A stretch of 64,000 nt of DNA from Scalesia atractyloides (GCA_947069175.1 CAMTDV010000012.1:40642341-40706340); one strand, 5' to 3'; counted from the first letter of the stretch, positions 45,459-58,100 are shown. Translations and numbers: made by a program. Notes: a model not told the origin generated them from the sequence alone.

Positions 45459-47436
45459 CTAGTCTTCATCAGCAGCGGCCTTGGCTTCTTCCGGAAAGAT
45501 ATCCTTCAAGCGGTCGATGAAGTCTTCGTGGGTGAGCGCCTCGCTTACCAATTCCAATGCTGGGATATCAAGATGATTATACCCTTGTTGTGCTCTCGTG
45601 AAAACAGCTCCGGTATTGACTCCATGAGTGGAAGCATGGCTGGAATCCCATGGAATGTCCAATGCATGAGTGACCCGTTGCGCACACTCAGCATAGCCTT
45701 GCGCATGCCCATCATGGCGCACCGCAACCACTAGCTTAGCCACTGCGCCATCCAACTCCGCAGAGTTTAGAATGGAGTTCGTAATCTGCAAATTCAAAGA
45801 AAACTTCAGAGCCATCACATAATGATCAAAAACCAAGCAGAGCACTTACATTGACAATTCCATGCTGCTGAAGCCACAGCATGTTGTTTGTCAGCGACTC
45901 CACCAACGACTCAGAGATGGCGCGGACGTCTTCAGAATCCTCTAATTTTTTCTCGCCCGCCTCCAACTTCGCTTCCGCCAATCGCAGCCTGTGCTGAAGC
46001 TCAGCCTTCTCCACCAAGGCTGCTTGGAAGTCTTTCTTGGCGCTCTCTAGTGCAGAGCAAGCCTCAACCTGTTTGTTCATAACAAGGTTAGCATCATATT
46101 TAGTAATATAAAAAATGAGTGAACACAAAGACACGGGGGTACCTCTTTCAGCTCACTGTGTGCGCGTTGCACACTAGCCTGTGCAGCCGCGGCAGCTGTC
46201 GCCTCCTTCTGTTTCTTCTCTCGCGCCACATCAGCACGCAACCGGGCCAGTTCATCCCTCAGGGATTAGTTCTCTCTGTTATCCCTTTCACATGCTTTCT
46301 TTCCACAACCTGCACTCCTCCGCAAGTTTGGCGTCCGAGGCTTCGGCACGTCTCTTCCACCCTAGCGTGGACCATTTTCAGCTCGCTGGTTGTCGGTGAA
46401 GGCAGTCTCCTTTGCCTGCACCATAGCTTCACGCGCAGCCACTTGGGCTCGCTCTTTACCAAGGACCGCTTGGGCAGCCTCAAGATCTTTCTTTTGCTTC
46501 AGCAAGAACCGCCATTCACGAACAATCATGTAAGTCACAGAGGAAGACCTTGCAGCTGCCTGGAGGTACGTGTGGTACGTTTCTTCTTCTTCATGACCAG
46601 AAAGAACACGTACCTCCGTTGGAGGGAAAGCTCCCTTAAAAAACTCACGGCACGCCGGCTAGTGAGAAAAGCCATCTCCTTTCTCTAATTTCCACACAGG
46701 AGTGTGGATCTCTTCAGCTTGGTGGAGGAGTATGACCTGTAATAATAATCCCCCGGAGTTTCATACGGGAGGATTGGAGACTCTTCAGCGGAAGGGCTTC
46801 TACCAGAACCCCCGCGCCACCAACGTGTGCTGTTTCCTCCGCATGCTCCCCTTGTGGAGCACCGGTCTGAGCATCCTAGACGGAAGCCATTCCCACCGGC
46901 TCCGCCTCGACCACCTAGCGGGTCATGGGAGAATCAATGGGCGTGGAACATGAGGTGGATTCCACAAAAATAGGCTCATCAGCCACTGCACAACAACAAA
47001 AGTTAGTCATGCATAACATAAACATGTGGAGAAAATAGTGAAAGTTATCGAAATTACCGAGGGATATCTTAGCAGTTAATGTCCCCAGATCCATCTTCTT
47101 CCCCATATGTTTCCGTGCTACCTTTTTAGGTGGTTGCACGGAGAAGTCCTCCTTCGGACGCATCTTTCGCTTAAGAGGCACTTCTGGGCTAGCCTCAGCG
47201 TCCACAGTACTAGTAGGTTTGGTGGTCTGGATAACCACCGGCTTTGGTGCAGTCTTCTTCGCACCTACAGGATCAAGACCCTCCCTTGAGTCAAACACGA
47301 CTACATAAGCTTTCCACTGGTCAAATACAACGCGCTTACCTTTGGGAGGGCCCGCCCCGGGTTGGGTCACCTCCTTCTCAACTACCGTGCTCGACCCTGC
47401 GTGTCTCTTCTTCTTGTGATATGGGTCAATACCCAA
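45459..47436 (-). pseudogene. Tat antisense ORF (downstream of pol)
   Basis: Coding region on the strand opposite to gag-pol, as in Grande gene23 and other Tat elements. From 47436: GIDPYHKKKRHAGSS and a Lys-rich, Pro-rich segment with basic KRKMRP and KKVARKH; then Ala/Glu coiled-coil (QAALVEKAELQHRLRLAEAK, 46030-45940), LTNNMLWLQQHGIVNVSALL, and a C-terminal domain with YAECAQRVTHALDIPWDSS and DFIDRLKDIFPEEAKAAADED-stop at 45459. Gaps between the blocks could be introns. The N-terminal domain is missing because the element is cut at 47438. Confidence 0.72.
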
Positions 47437-47443
47437 ATCCCCC

Positions 47444-48150
47444 AGCGATCCTTTTCGTTGTTCTCAGAATTACTGTCATCTTTTCTCCATTGATTCTTGG
47501 CTGGCGCAACATACTCTTTATCTTTTATAGCTCCGAAGAATTCTTTTCAACTGGTTTTGTTGCTTGCTTTAAGTATTGATTCAAGCTATTAAAGATAGAC
47601 TCGGCATATGCTCCAAGATTAGCTCGTCTTTTTCATTCTTTTCAAGATCTGGAAATTGATCATCTAGTATCATTCGAACGAAACATGGATAATGCAAGAA
47701 TTTCTGCTTCGTAATATTTACCTTCATTTGCTTGAAGATAACTCTAGTAAAGTTGTATGGCAAGTTCAAAATGAGAGCAACAATCATTGCACATCTAATA
47801 GTCTAATAGAACATCAAACTCTCCTTTGCGGTGACTTAAGGCGTGCATCACAAAATGTACAAAGAACTTATATGGTCTCCCAAGATAAGATTCATTAAAG
47901 TTAGGTGCATTCACATGGCCTCTGTATCCCATTCGATAAAACAACCCTTCGCCATACGTTCATAATACCCCATTGGATCACTATCTTTCTCTTTGATATC
48001 CAAAACTCTCCTGATTAATGCTTCAGTGATCAAAACCTCCTTATCTTCATTACCAATCCTGACAAATGATTGAATTGTTAGTGGATCTTGTAAGAATTTT
48101 GCGTTATCCCAGAACCTTTGGACATGCGATCTATAGGTTTATGTTGTTCC
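47444..48150 (-). pseudogene. Env-like ORF of element D, N-terminal part
   Basis: Minus-strand fragment: FWDNAKFLQDPLTIQSFVRI, LITEALIRRVLDIKE (48125-48000), YLGRPYKFFVHFVMHALSHRKGEFD (47900-47820), LPYNFTRVIFKQMKVNITKQKFLHYPCF (47765-47680). The K-F-F-H box and following IQ/L block correspond to KFFFHTLL and QYLGYAIL of elements A and C. Frameshifts occur near 47930 and 47810. It ends where the Tat element is inserted. Confidence 0.65.
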
Positions 48151-50289
48151 GTCAGTTTGGTCAAAAATGTTTTAATGCTATCTTTGTACGAAGTGAATAA
48201 GTGTTAACTTCATACCAAGTCTAGTTCACATAGACTAGTGTTGAAGTGTTTGTGTTTTGCAGGAGAAAAATACATCGTTTGAACCAAAACACAACATATG
48301 TTGTGTACTCGACGATACAATTCCGGAGATTGAACCATTTAAAGAGAATCTGGAATTCATGGGACGTCTTCCAATCACAAATGTTCCAACTTCATATGAA
48401 GATGATTTGTAACATTTCAAATTTTTACTTCGTGCGAAGGTTGAATTTACCTTCGTATGAAGTGGATTTTAATATTTGAAAGCTTTTTATCTTTGTGCGA
48501 AGGTAAAGTTACCTTTGTACGAAGTAACCCACTTCGTTCAAAACTGTAATGATCAAAACAAAGAATTTGATGATTTTTGTTGCAATTGAATGTTGTAATA
48601 TGACCTAATACCGCCGATTAATAAGTGTGTATTTCAATTTTAAGTTTTACCGGCTAAAACGACCTAAACCTATGTTTTAAGTACAAAACAGTCCTTATGT
48701 TCATTTTAGCGGTCCAATCTCGTTCAATTTCTACCTTAACCATTGTAAGTGGTGTGCCAATCAACCACAACAGTTAGAATTGGGCAGCACTTCGTCGTTC
48801 GTTTGCAAATTTTAGTTCGTGCAAAGAAGAGTACAAGAATAGTAATGATTAGTTTTGTGCGAAGTGACCTTAAATAGGTCTCAAATTTATTTTTGTACGA
48901 AGGTAAATGGTTATCTTTGTGGTAAGATAACTCATTTTTTTCAAAAACTTTCAATTTTTGAACATTTTACTAGTTTTAACGACCCACTTAGTTGACTAAG
49001 TCCAAGGTAATGACCCTGGTTAACTAATTTGCCTACCAAGTCCAAGTTAATGACCTTGGTTGAACTCTTTATGAACAAACTGATGTTTTCAAACAATTTT
49101 GAGTTTCAAATTAATGAACTTTTGATCATTTCAAACCCTTTTCTCATTTCAAATTAGCTCCCAACCCATTGTTCTCCAGATTTCATTCAGCATTTAGCAA
49201 CTCGGACTTTGAAGATCAGTTTTGCATCATCGGTAGTCGAAACTAAGATGAAAATAAAATCTTTTTTGATTTTTCAAAGTTTTAACTAAAACACGCTGAA
49301 AATCTTTTTGGGTTTTTCTAGAAATGAAATGAAATAGCTATGTACAAACATATTTACAGACATTTTTGTGAGTTTATGTTAGAGGATCATATCAGTTTTT
49401 AAGACTTACTACTAGTACCGTTGATCTTGAAAACTTTATTTTCCAAACAGATTCACTTAGATTGTCAATATACTTATCCACTTAAACCTCTACACATTTC
49501 AAATTCTTCAAGATACGGTAATTAGATGCCTTAGAAGTTGACTTAACAGTGTTTCCTACTCAGAATATACTCCCGTATCAAGATTCCTTAGATTTCATCT
49601 TACAAGTGAATATATCTAACTGATATCTGTATCTAGGTTGTGCGAAACCTTGAGAGCTCAGGTTAGTACCACCATAAAGATAGAGAGATGAAGGTTCGAC
49701 TTAAAAGTGGTGTTCCATATTTTGGAATCTTGACTGCAATTGTCAAATCTTTCGATACTTTCAATTTGATGTAGTTTTAAGTTTTAAAAGCAAAAGTATT
49801 CTAAAAGTTCTAGGCCATTGCTTACAGCAAAATCAGAATAACTTGTATAATACCCCAGAAATCAATTATCTATAAAGACGTAGTATCTCAGATGCCTGCA
49901 ATCTCTCAAACGAAATTTCGGTGTACTAAGACCATATATCTGAGGAATGTTAACCCATTAATTATGAAGTTTTTCCTCATGTTTATATCTCATAAACAAT
50001 TTACTGAATGTGAAAACCCTACTGGCACATCATCAGTTAGACTAGTTGAACATTTTGACATTCATTTCTTTAGCATACTATGATAGTTCAATGATGTACT
50101 ATCATTTCCCCTTTTACACGAAAACTCTTTTTGTCTTTTTCATGTTTTTGTACATTTTCAAATTTTATATGTTTTTGTATTTCCACAACGTATTTCTCTC
50201 CCTAAAATAAAAACATATTTTTAGATTTTTGTTTTTAAAGAAAGAAAATTGAAAACTAAAAACTTGACAAACCGATGAGAATTACTTCA
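48151..50289 (-). other. pol-env spacer of element D with palindrome cluster
   Basis: AT-rich, no supported gene. At least nine variants of an ACTTCGTACGAAGT palindrome lie at 48185-48540 and 48786-48920. The rest (48930-50280) shows nothing recognisable apart from T-rich tracts. Confidence 0.55.
48185..48920. repeat. CTTCGTACGAAG palindrome cluster
   Basis: Variants such as ACTTCGTGCGAAGG, CCTTCGTATGAAGT, CTTTGTGCGAAGG and CTTTGTACGAAGT. The same palindrome occurs three times in LTR D (23235-23300), tying spacer and LTR to one element. Confidence 0.8.
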
Positions 50290-51445
50290 AATCGTCATCC
50301 ATCTCGGCTTCAACCTCTGTGTCCCCCTGATGTCCGATCTTTCATCCCGTGTAATTTCAATAGGTATTTAAATTTTGCTCTGTTAAACAGTTTTCTATAA
50401 AAGTATGCTTTTTTTCTTCGGTGTGGATCTTTTCATGCGAATCAACTTTTTCTCGTAGCAGTCACGAATAAAGTGATGTCGTATTTCAATATGTTTAGTT
50501 TTAGAGTGTTGAACCATATTTTTGTTATGTTAATGGTAGCCTCGTTATCTACATATATAGGCGTATCAAGAAACTGCAATCCATAGTCTCTCATCTGGTT
50601 GTTGTATCCATAAGATTTGGCAACAACTGGAAGCTCAAACGTATTCTACTTCGCAAGTAGAGAGAGCGACCATGGTTTGCTTCTTGCATTACCACGTTAC
50701 TAATCGTGTGCCAAAGAACTGGCAACACAGTTCTAGATTTAGCATTTAATTTGCAACACCCAAAGTCAGAGTCGGAGTATCCGTGCGAGATTGAGTTGTC
50801 ATTGCGTGGATACCACAAGTCCGGTGCTTCGGCAACCTTTTAAGTATCAAAGAATCCTTTTGACGATCAACAAATGGACACACTGGGACTTGACTGGTAG
50901 CGTGCGAAGAGGCATGTTGCATACATTATATCCAGTCGTGATGCTGTCAAATAATCAAAGAGCCAATCATCGAACATACAACGTTTCATTAATATTTACT
51001 CCTGCTGTATCTGGTCTGATGCCATGCTTTAGAGATAATGGGGTAGATATTAGTGGTGTTTCAGACATCTTGAATTTCTCCAAAACATCATTCACATACT
51101 TCGTTTGATGTATGAAGAACCATCAGGCAATTGATCGGCCCGAAAATCCCAGAAAGAACTACATCTCTCCCATAGAACTCATTTCAAATTTCTTCTTCAT
51201 GACTCTATCAAAATCTTACCATTGCACATCATTTGTCAAACCGAATATAATGTCATCCACATATATTTGTACAATTAGGATGTGTCCTTAGCTTCCCGTC
51301 TGAAGAGGGTACTGTCTACTGTTCCTCTAGTAAAACCGTTGTCCAGAAGATGTTGAGAAAACGTCTCGTACAAGGCTCTCGGGGCCTTTTGTAAGCAGTA
51401 TAACGCTTATCGGTAATAAACTTCTTTGTGTATAGGATCAAGACT
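50290..51445 (-). pseudogene. Copia RT and RNase H, element D
   Basis: Minus-strand copia pol end. The RT catalytic loop reads VQIYVDDIIFG at about 51270-51235. RNase H blocks are WYPRNDNSISHGYSDSDFGCCKLN (50818-50745), a degraded serine-rich stretch, DNEATINIT, then HIEIRHHFIRDCYEKKLI (50495-50445). Several frameshifts. At 51445 the RT is cut by the LTR beginning at 51446; the upstream part of pol is not in the window. Confidence 0.82.
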
Positions 51446-54394
51446 TGTAACACCCCAAAATGCGTAAATGAGATTAATTCGTGTTATGTAATTAAAGGAT
51501 ATTATGGACATTTAGTGATGTTACCATTTAATGAATTATAAATATTACTTTATAATTCGTTGTGAATTATTATAAGGAAAATTTGTTGAGTATCAGCAAT
51601 TGTAACGAATGTATTTAGTAATATATGTCGATAAATATGACGGGTTAGGTTCAGGGATATACGACTACCTCATATTGTGACTCGCCATAACTTGAAGGGC
51701 ATTGTCATAAAAATCAACATGAGGGGAGGATTATGTAAATATCTAAAGTTCAATATATATAAAGCCCCTTATGGCTCATTTTGGGCAGATTTTCTCTCAA
51801 TTTAGAGAGAGAAATAAGAGAGACTGTGAGAACTAGAGAAAGAGGGGTGGCCGGGATGGCGGTTAGGCGGCGATTCGCGGTGGCCGGTGGTGGCCGGAGG
51901 TGGTTGGAGTTGTGGTTTACAACCTGGAACCAATTATCGATGCTACAAATGTGATGGTAAGCTCCGATTTCTCTAATCCTTTCTTAAAGTCGTTAAAATT
52001 GTATAAATTAAATCTGTCCAGAATGTTATCCAATAACCCAGTTACAAAGAACCGAACGATCCGGAAATCGACCGTTGAAACGTCTTGATTTTTTATACAT
52101 GGTTTAAAACATATAGATGATCATTTTGAATGGTGGAAATAAGAAATAGAGCTATTTAAGTGTGATTTTGAAACCCATTTTCAAAGCAGTTCATATTCCC
52201 GTTTTAGTTAAAATACAGCTTAGTATATCGATTTTCCCGAAGATCCGACCATTGGATTGAGCTGAAATTTTGACTGTAGCTTTCTGACATATGGGTCTTT
52301 AATACCTCCGAAGGAATTCTGATCAGAGTCGGGAACTAAAGTTTTGAAACAAACAGTGTATAACAAATTTCTTGTACGAAAATTAGGAAGTTGATGGTTT
52401 TATACGGATGGTCTAATGGTATTGCATGTGCAATCTATGACTAGAAAATGTTGATGATGCTTGATGTTATGAACAAGGAAGGTAGGCATAAATTACTTGT
52501 ATATTGTGCCTTAGATATGGTCGTACGTAAGTGTTGGATATAATGTCTAGTAGATGATTGTAAGTGAAATTGCATGTAACCACTTGACAAACATGAATGG
52601 AATGTAAGATATGATGTAATCTGTGATTTTCATATGAATTGGTTGAATAGTGCATTAAAAGCTTGTACTAGGAGCTTAGTACGTGGTATGTCCGCCATGT
52701 GTTTAAATGTATGCTTGATGTAATTCAATAAGTGAAATTGTGTTAGTTATGAGATATTCGAACTCACTAGCAAGCAATCGTGTTAGAATATGTTGAAATG
52801 ACAACGTGAAATTGATATGAATGTAATTTAGAATGTGGCTTGATTTAATAGTATTGAAAGCATAATGACATGAAGGTATAGGATCATGTCAAGGTGGGTG
52901 GAAGCATGGAAGGCTAACAGAAAGGATGCGAGGAAGCAAGTACGAGACGGAAGCTTAAGGTAAGTGATTTCCGGAATCACTCTTTAGTATTTAAAGGGAA
53001 TTTTAAATGTTAATTATGAGAGGCTTGTAGGAATGTAAAATCAATGGAAGTACTAAGATGAATTTGATGGTATTGGTTGATAATGGTCAACTAAATCGAA
53101 CGTTGTATGCTAAAAACAGAACGAGGACAAATTAAGAAGTAAGATTTATCGCTTAATGACAGAACTAAAGCATGTTTGGGCTTATGTAAATGTAGAATTT
53201 ATTGTTAAAATGGGACTATGGTAGTGTAAAGAGAAACGGGACCTCGTTTATATGTTACATGTTTAATTTGAAGCGAATAGAAATAGGCGTGATCGAGCGG
53301 GACTCAAAAGGGTCAAATAAGTTGCAAACCCAAAAAAAAAACAGCAGCAACTGGCCATAAGCTACGGCAGTTGGTCGTAGCTTACGCGAGTTTTGCCAAT
53401 TCCTTATCATGTTGTTTCTTGCATCCAATTGATCATTTTCTGTCCCGGTATCCCGTAAGATGTTTTTAAAGCTTTTAAGTGATGTTAGACTTGTAAAAGT
53501 TAAGTACATGTGAAAGTATGAGTCTTGAAATATGCATAATGATCGTGGTTTCGTATGTGGATGCCCTATAACCAATTATGTAATTGTATGATCGAAAACC
53601 CGGATTGAGCAAATGTGTTTATAATCATGAAAGGATTAACTTATTTACATGTGTGCTTATTGATGAATACGATTGTACGATTTAAGTACAGTAATTGAAT
53701 GTGAACAAGTGAACGTGACAGGCATGTATGTATTTAGGTACAGAGTCGTAGTAGGTACATGCCATGCATATTTGTATGTGAGACGCTTGTATGCGATAGG
53801 TATGTATGTATATAGATACATACAAGTGAAAACACGGGTTGTAACATATTGAATGTAGATTAATGGTATGTGCTTATGCGGAGATGTGGGTCTTCAATAC
53901 ATTGAGATTATGTCTTGCTAACCGATTTGCTATTGAGAATGAAACAGGAATGCAGGTATGTAAGTGTTTGGCTTTCGAATGTGCGATGTCTGTTGTAAAG
54001 AACACATTTAGATGGATTAATTATGGAGTAGTAAACATAGTTAGAACACTATGTAGTTATTGATATATATTCATTTAATTATGTAAGATGTCACCCTTTA
54101 CTAATGTGTTGGTTATGTATTTGGTGACCGCAGATTAGTCAGATCATATTATCATCATGGGAGATATGTGGACGAAGATCGAGTTGAAGATCATGGATTG
54201 TATGGAGAATTGGTTACGTGGTTGTATTCATATGTTAACGTAGTTATCTCAATCTAGAATGAAAAAAATGTGCTTAAGTTAAAGAAAGTTGAATTAAATG
54301 GTTTGAAGTACGTTAGAACAACTATAAAGGAAGAAATATTATAGTTCATATTTCCGCTGCGTCGTTTGGGTCAAAATGTTTTAGGGTCTTACTA
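51446..54394 (+). mobile_element. LTR 1 (plus) of LARD-like family (about 2.95 kb)
   Basis: Starts TGTAACACCCCAAAATG and ends near TTTTAGGGTCTTACTA just before a PBS. TATATATAAA lies at 51754-51763, with a G-rich leader after it (GGTGGCCGG repeats, 51846-51900). Two splice-donor-like sites occur (GATG-GTAAGC ~51957 and AAG-GTAAGTGA ~52960). It shares blocks with LTRs 2 and 3 in inverted orientation. The insertion interrupts copia element D. Confidence 0.75.
51754..51763 (+). promoter_or_regulatory. TATA box of LTR 1
   Basis: TATATATAAA in a CAATATATATAAAGCCCC context, upstream of the G-rich leader. Confidence 0.55.
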
Positions 54395-54396
54395 GT

Positions 54397-54407
54397 TGGT
54401 ATAGAGC
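54397..54407 (+). promoter_or_regulatory. Primer-binding site after LTR 1
   Basis: TGGTATAGAGC, the initiator-tRNA-Met PBS TGGTATCAGAGC with one C missing. Confidence 0.7.
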
Positions 54408-55390
54408 CCTGGTTTGAGTGAAACTAAGTACGAGAAGGTATGTACTTGAACTCAAACCCGTGTGCTCTTACGACTTAAAAACCGTACAATCCAAGACTCG
54501 ATCAAGGCTTGAAGCTTGGATGATTGAGAAGAATGATTCAAGGATGCGATATAGGGAAACACCAAAGTATGTGATTGAACTCTTGAACCCCCAGGTACAC
54601 ACTTTTAATAAATACGGTACTGGTGTTGGGAAGATCTCCCGAGGGAGGGTAAATGATGACTGGAAGACACTCTGTGGACATAAGTGATGATTACATGAAG
54701 GCACAGACTAGTATGTGGATTGCGCGCCCGGCCAGTGCGCAAGAAACATATGACACTCGTGAGACCATGATAATCATCACAGGTATGTCTTGTAGAATTG
54801 AGAAGTAAGTGGTCACGTGTGTGAACAGAATGGCAAGATTCCCATGTAACTTGGGAGAATTTTATGTTGAATGAAAATTTTGGAAGGAAGAGTATGAATC
54901 CGTAAGCAAGAATGGACTAACCAAGTAAGAATAAAATGTTTGAATCTATATGATATTTGTTATATTTCTAGTTTCACTTGTAGTAATGCTCATTGTTATA
55001 GCTTGTGATTATAGTAATAAATGTAATTAAGTATGTTAAAGAATTTACCCGTTATGAACGGGTCACAACAATGGAAAAGTATGATAAGGAAGTTGACACG
55101 TTACGAACGGGTCAAACGATGGAAATGAATGATAAGTATGAATAATAGGTTTGAACCCATTAAAATGGATTCAAACAAGTAAGAATGAAAAGTGTAAAAA
55201 GAAAGGTTTCAATCCGTGAGACGGATTCTAAACATAAAAAGAATGAAATCACCTACATAAGAATGTGTTAACAATTTGACCTTGTTGGAGTCAAACAAGT
55301 CTTATAAGTAAGTATAAAGTAGATGGCGATAGATTTAGTATGGATGTGAGGAAAAGGTTTTTGAGAACTAAAGATAATTACGAACGCAAC

Positions 55391-55427
<37 letters not shown>

Positions 55428-55745
55428 AATATTTTGTACGCAAGAATGGTTAAAAGGACAAATTAATCATGCGGGTCAAATGGTGATCGCCATTTGAACT
55501 CGGTATTTAATGTTTTGTTTGTCAAGTTTTATGCATACAGGTAAGCGTAATGTATGAGCATGCATTGCCACAAATTGGAAAGAATAACCATCACAAGGTA
55601 TGGGTAACGAGTCAGTGGTTTTGGACTTATGTCAGGTATGTATAAAAATGTTATGCTTTCGTAGGAACTTATGGCTAGACTAGATAGGGATGTGTCAGAA
55701 TTGGGTAATATAATAACCCAAGTGAAATGCATCTAGTAATTTGGG
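54408..55745 (+). other. Leader of the plus-strand LARD-like element
   Basis: Noncoding leader. It includes CCGTGAGACGGATT-type repeats (55030-55330), mirrored at 59940-60310, and a TA microsatellite (55396-55426). The frame at 54418-54687 has no domain. The element stops near 55745, where minus-oriented sequence begins; no pol is left. Confidence 0.5.
55396..55426. repeat. (TA)n microsatellite
   Basis: About 15 TA units. Confidence 0.9.
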
Positions 55746-55749
55746 TTAA

Positions 55750-58100
55750 TGGTCATTCTGGTCTAATGTCTTACCGCCGACACCCCCAGATAGTTACGTC
55801 GGGACCTTATTTGCTAGACAGTTGATTAGAGCGTCGGGGGAAGGGGCAGCGTCGGCGACGCCTAGGGAGGCCATCGGCGACGCCCCTTCTATGTTGCCGA
55901 CGCTGTTTTCCTTTATTTAGCTTACACAACCGTTTCCGGTTCCCGTTCCAACCCGAACTAACCCATAACGTCCCGTATCATCCCATGACATTCTGTAAGC
56001 TTCCCGTATCCTCCCGTAACATCCCGAATCATTTTATCACTTAACCCCATGTCCTCATAATCAAATCTATACTTCTATCATACTTTCTTGATTTTGACCC
56101 GTTTAATATATAAGTTATTTCCGACATAGCTAACTACTTATGGCTCACTACAACAATACTTGCCTTAGTACTAAGATTACTTAAACATTCTTATATGGTT
56201 CCCATACCATAACATCCAAAACCCACACCCGACACATACTTTCTACATTTTGACCCGTTCACTTCTATCATGAATTCCGAACATATATGACTTCCTATGA
56301 CTTACCACAACAATATGTACCTTAATTCTTACCCATAATTTCTTACACGATTCCCTGTATTCAACATGAAAAACTTCATTTACAAAAGAAGAAGTGATTC
56401 CGGAAATCACTTACCTTAGCGTCCGTATTTGCATCCGTTACCTTGCCTCCTTTTGACCCGTTAACCTTCCATGCTTCCATCCACTTTGACATGATTCCTA
56501 CACTTTCATTTCATAGCATTCACATTCTTGTTAGTATACATGATTGTACATGTTAACGGTCATATCAAATGTATATCTCACATTTGACTTTCATTAGTCA
56601 ATTCAAACGAGCATAAGGCATATTCCCACAATCATATCTTTTCAACTCATATAATTCATCATGTCATCACATATAACACATATTGATCTAATACGTACCA
56701 TTGACTTTCTATAACATTACAATTGTGAAGAAAAGTCTAACCTAGCTACTTATGCATAGTTGACTTTCAAAAAGTCAATGATTTATCATATGAACATTCG
56801 ACTTAACTTTATACATCCGTGTCATCATAGTAGACCATACAATACACTATATGGTCACCTAGTTATATACACACACCAAACATATTCATTTCCCCCCATA
56901 TAATAATTCTCATAACTCTACGACTAACATCATGACCCATACTTAGCAACCCAACATCATTCCAATTTCATGCCTTCTAATGATCTCTTATGCTTCACAT
57001 TTAGCATACTTACTTATCGGTTTTGATTAAGCAATTATGCGAACATGTAGTAAACATCATACGCTCCAACATCGTGTACAAGTTCCTAAAGCATATTTCT
57101 ACACAATTCGTACCATTAACTACACCATCTCATGAAATCCTTCTGTAATGCATTTTTCTATTTTAATTATCTTTAATCATGGCATTATCGCATTCTACAT
57201 ATATTCATTCATAGTTTAGCATATATTTTATCAAAACACATTCCTAATGTTGTTTTCTATCAAGTATATCATTATCACTTTTTATACATGTTCAACTATT
57301 GTTTGCATACAATTCTTATCTAATAATCTCACTTATACATTTCATCAAACACTTGGTGTGCATACTACTATATAAGCACAATGTACAACCATTCATGCTT
57401 GATTACCTATTTTTTCTTTCATTCATCAAATACAACTAAACATCCATTTGTTTCATATCAAAATCATCTTATCTAAAAACAATTCATTACATACAACATA
57501 CTACACCAAATTTTAACAAGAATTGGACATGGGTGATACACCTATGTCATCATCGTCATCATCACCAAGTGGGTTTTATGTCAAAACATCAAATTATGTG
57601 AAATCGTTCATAAAACAAGTTCTATTTGGTGATTCTAACACATAACATGATCAATTTCATTCAATTTCGTGGATTAAACATAAACCCACTTCATACAAGA
57701 TTATTAAATCTCAAACTACAACTTACCACATGTTTGTTAAGTTGAGATGATGAGAGATCTTCATCCATGCAATGTTTTTCATTCGATTTTTGGCTTTGAT
57801 TTGGTTGAATTTGCACTCTTGTTCTTGAGAGGATTTCTCCTCTTTCTCCATCTCCATACACGACACACACACATTACACACACAAAAATTCTGCATTTTA
57901 CATTTAATCCAAACTTGATCCTAAATCTCCAAATTCAGCCCCTCATGTTTGTTACTTGTTCAATAATTGTCCCACATTCATTCTTTATTTTATTTTTACT
58001 AAACTATTTAACTAGGTTAAACAGCCTAGCCATTTTATTTTATGTTTTATCATAAGGAAACATATGACGAATGTAAACATTCGAGTTTTGGGGCGTTACA
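55750..58100 (-). mobile_element. LTR 2 (minus) of LARD-like family, left edge unresolved
   Basis: The right end is clear: GGGGCGTTACA at 58090-58100, i.e. TGTAACGCCCC on the minus strand. It matches LTR 3 from about 56400 to 58100, including both splice-donor-like sites (57727, 56407 on the minus strand). Left of 56400 the match fades and a CpG-rich block appears. It would be the 3' LTR of the internal region at 58101-60932. Confidence 0.65.
55760..55920. repeat. CpG-rich GGCGACGCC repeats
   Basis: GCGTCGGCGACGCC, CATCGGCGACGCC and GTTGCCGACGCT within 80 bp, plus CGCCGACACCCCC. Strongly GC-rich against AT-rich surroundings. By position it matches the GC-rich hairpin of LTR 1 (53345-53395). 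Confidence 0.65.

Larger units (their letters stand above)
38332..47438 (+). mobile_element. Tat-type gypsy element (Grande/Retand-like), 3' LTR missing
   Basis: Plus-strand element with 5' LTR, PBS, gag, protease, RT, RNase H, a second archaeal-type RNase H, integrase and a downstream antisense ORF; the last two are hallmarks of the Tat clade. It is inserted in the env-like ORF of copia element D at a run of C (CCCCT left at 38327-38331, CCCCC right at 47439-47443). No 3' LTR or PPT is present: element sequence stops inside the antisense ORF exactly at the target. All genes carry stops or frameshifts. Confidence 0.88.

Noticed and set aside
46119..46688. 189-codon plus ORF
   Set aside because: Shadow frame opposite the Tat antisense ORF; the coding signal (coiled coil, conserved C-terminus) is on the minus strand.
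54418..54687. 89-codon plus ORF after the PBS
   Set aside because: Position suggests gag, but no gag motif is present and the inverted relative does not keep the frame.
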